Assembly: GCA_910579275.1 (NCBI GenBank)
Contig: CAJTTO010000083.1
Span: 1 to 5,310, forward strand
Source: an uncultured Lachnospiraceae bacterium
Lineage (GTDB): Bacteria > Bacillota > Clostridia > Lachnospirales > Lachnospiraceae
Length of the DNA: 5,310 nucleotides
Direction: 5' to 3'
Shown here: in pieces, positions 5,140-5,310 of the stretch
Layout of the letters: every line of letters begins with the position of its first letter
How positions within the stretch are numbered: the stretch's first letter is position 1
Notes under the pieces: model-generated
What the model saw: the letters and a program-made list of their open reading frames with translations, nothing else
What the model was told of the DNA's origin: nothing
Databases searched by the model: none
Position numbers and translations under genes: made by a program

Positions 5140-5176
5140 TGCCATTTTGAATACGATGGCAGCCAAATCAGCCGCC
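5140..5176 (-). promoter_or_regulatory. Two mutually exclusive hairpins in the isomerase leader
   Basis: On the minus strand GGCGGC (5176-5171) can pair with GCTGCC (5163-5158), six pairs including one G-U. Alternatively TGCCAT (5161-5156) pairs with ATGGCA (5145-5140), six perfect pairs. They compete for the GCC segment (5158-5160). The second stem ends about 20 bases before the RBS. This layout could tune translation or transcript stability, but there is no T tract for attenuation and it matches no riboswitch I know. Confidence 0.35.
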
Positions 5177-5187
5177 AAAGATGTGCT

Positions 5188-5195
5188 CGTGCACG
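5188..5195. promoter_or_regulatory. CGTGCACG palindrome just downstream of the predicted start site
   Basis: A perfect 8-base palindrome about 20 bases downstream of the -10 box, also embedded in GTGC-TCGT-GCAC (5183-5194). It sits where a repressor of a sugar-utilisation gene could bind. It is short and could be chance; no regulator can be named. Confidence 0.25.
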
Positions 5196-5212
5196 TTCCA
5201 ACAACTGACTTT

Positions 5213-5241
5213 ATCATAGTAGGTATCACCCAAAAAATCAA
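5213..5241 (-). promoter_or_regulatory. SigA-type promoter of the isomerase gene
   Basis: Minus-strand TTGATT (5241-5236), a 17-base spacer, then TATGAT (5218-5213). Each box matches its consensus at four or five of six positions and the spacing is optimal. Transcription would start near 5206, leaving a leader of about 100 nt before ATG 5104. The bases beyond, to the window end, are AT-rich with no gene. The minus-strand start of the window (GCGGGTGTCTTTATTTT, ending near 5290) could be the 3' arm and T tract of a terminator of the gene before it, but its other arm lies outside. Confidence 0.6.
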
Positions 5242-5310
5242 GTGGAAATTTTATAATAACTATAAATGAGTAAATACCAAATATTGCACAAAATAAAGAC
5301 ACCCGCTGCT

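Noticed and set aside
1..5310. CRISPR array, tRNA or rRNA gene, complete insertion sequence
   Set aside because: No regularly spaced repeats, no cloverleaf or rRNA-like conserved sequence, and no transposase motif was found on either strand.

Overview
The window looks like a chromosomal segment from a low-GC Gram-positive gut anaerobe, most likely a member of the Lachnospiraceae (Roseburia/Agathobacter-like). This rests on the strong AAGGAGG ribosome-binding sites, the AT-rich intergenic DNA and the type of sugar isomerase present. The assignment is inference from style; no marker gene is present. All genes I accept lie on the minus strand, so transcription runs from high to low coordinates.

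Right part (about 3430-5310): a self-contained transcription unit for an L-fucose/L-arabinose isomerase family protein (3620-5104). It has a recognisable promoter (5213-5241), a leader of about 100 nt with mutually exclusive hairpins, a textbook RBS (5113-5119) and an intrinsic terminator (3432-3466). Between the stop codon and the terminator lies a highly structured element of about 125 bp (3488-3614), bounded by a palindrome at each end, which looks like a small dispersed repeat (REP/MITE-like).

Junction (about 3241-3431): two large imperfect inverted repeats in DNA with no convincing gene. Immediately after it, at 3241, an Rhs/YD-repeat reading frame begins abruptly in mid-repeat, preceded by an in-frame TAG. 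The N-terminal part of the Rhs protein is therefore missing.

Left part (about 1-3241): an Rhs polymorphic-toxin tip. A GC-rich YD-repeat core ends in the canonical Rhs-associated core and the DPSGF boundary. It is followed by an AT-rich C-terminal domain of 109 residues (putative toxin). A small gene (1007-1333) starts on the base after the toxin stop codon and is the expected immunity gene. After about 440 bp of AT-rich non-coding DNA, which carries four copies of a TTATACACA motif in both orientations, comes a second small helical, TPR-like gene (274-561), possibly another immunity protein. Beyond it are a 13-bp hairpin and a 19-codon mini-ORF behind a perfect Shine-Dalgarno, perhaps the remnant of a further gene.

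Reading together: the isomerase is a housekeeping sugar-catabolism gene. Next to it sits a displaced (orphan) rhs tip with its immunity genes, an arrangement known from Rhs loci in which spare toxin tips accumulate and can be recombined onto a full-length Rhs gene. The toxin domain and the immunity genes are the least characterised material here.
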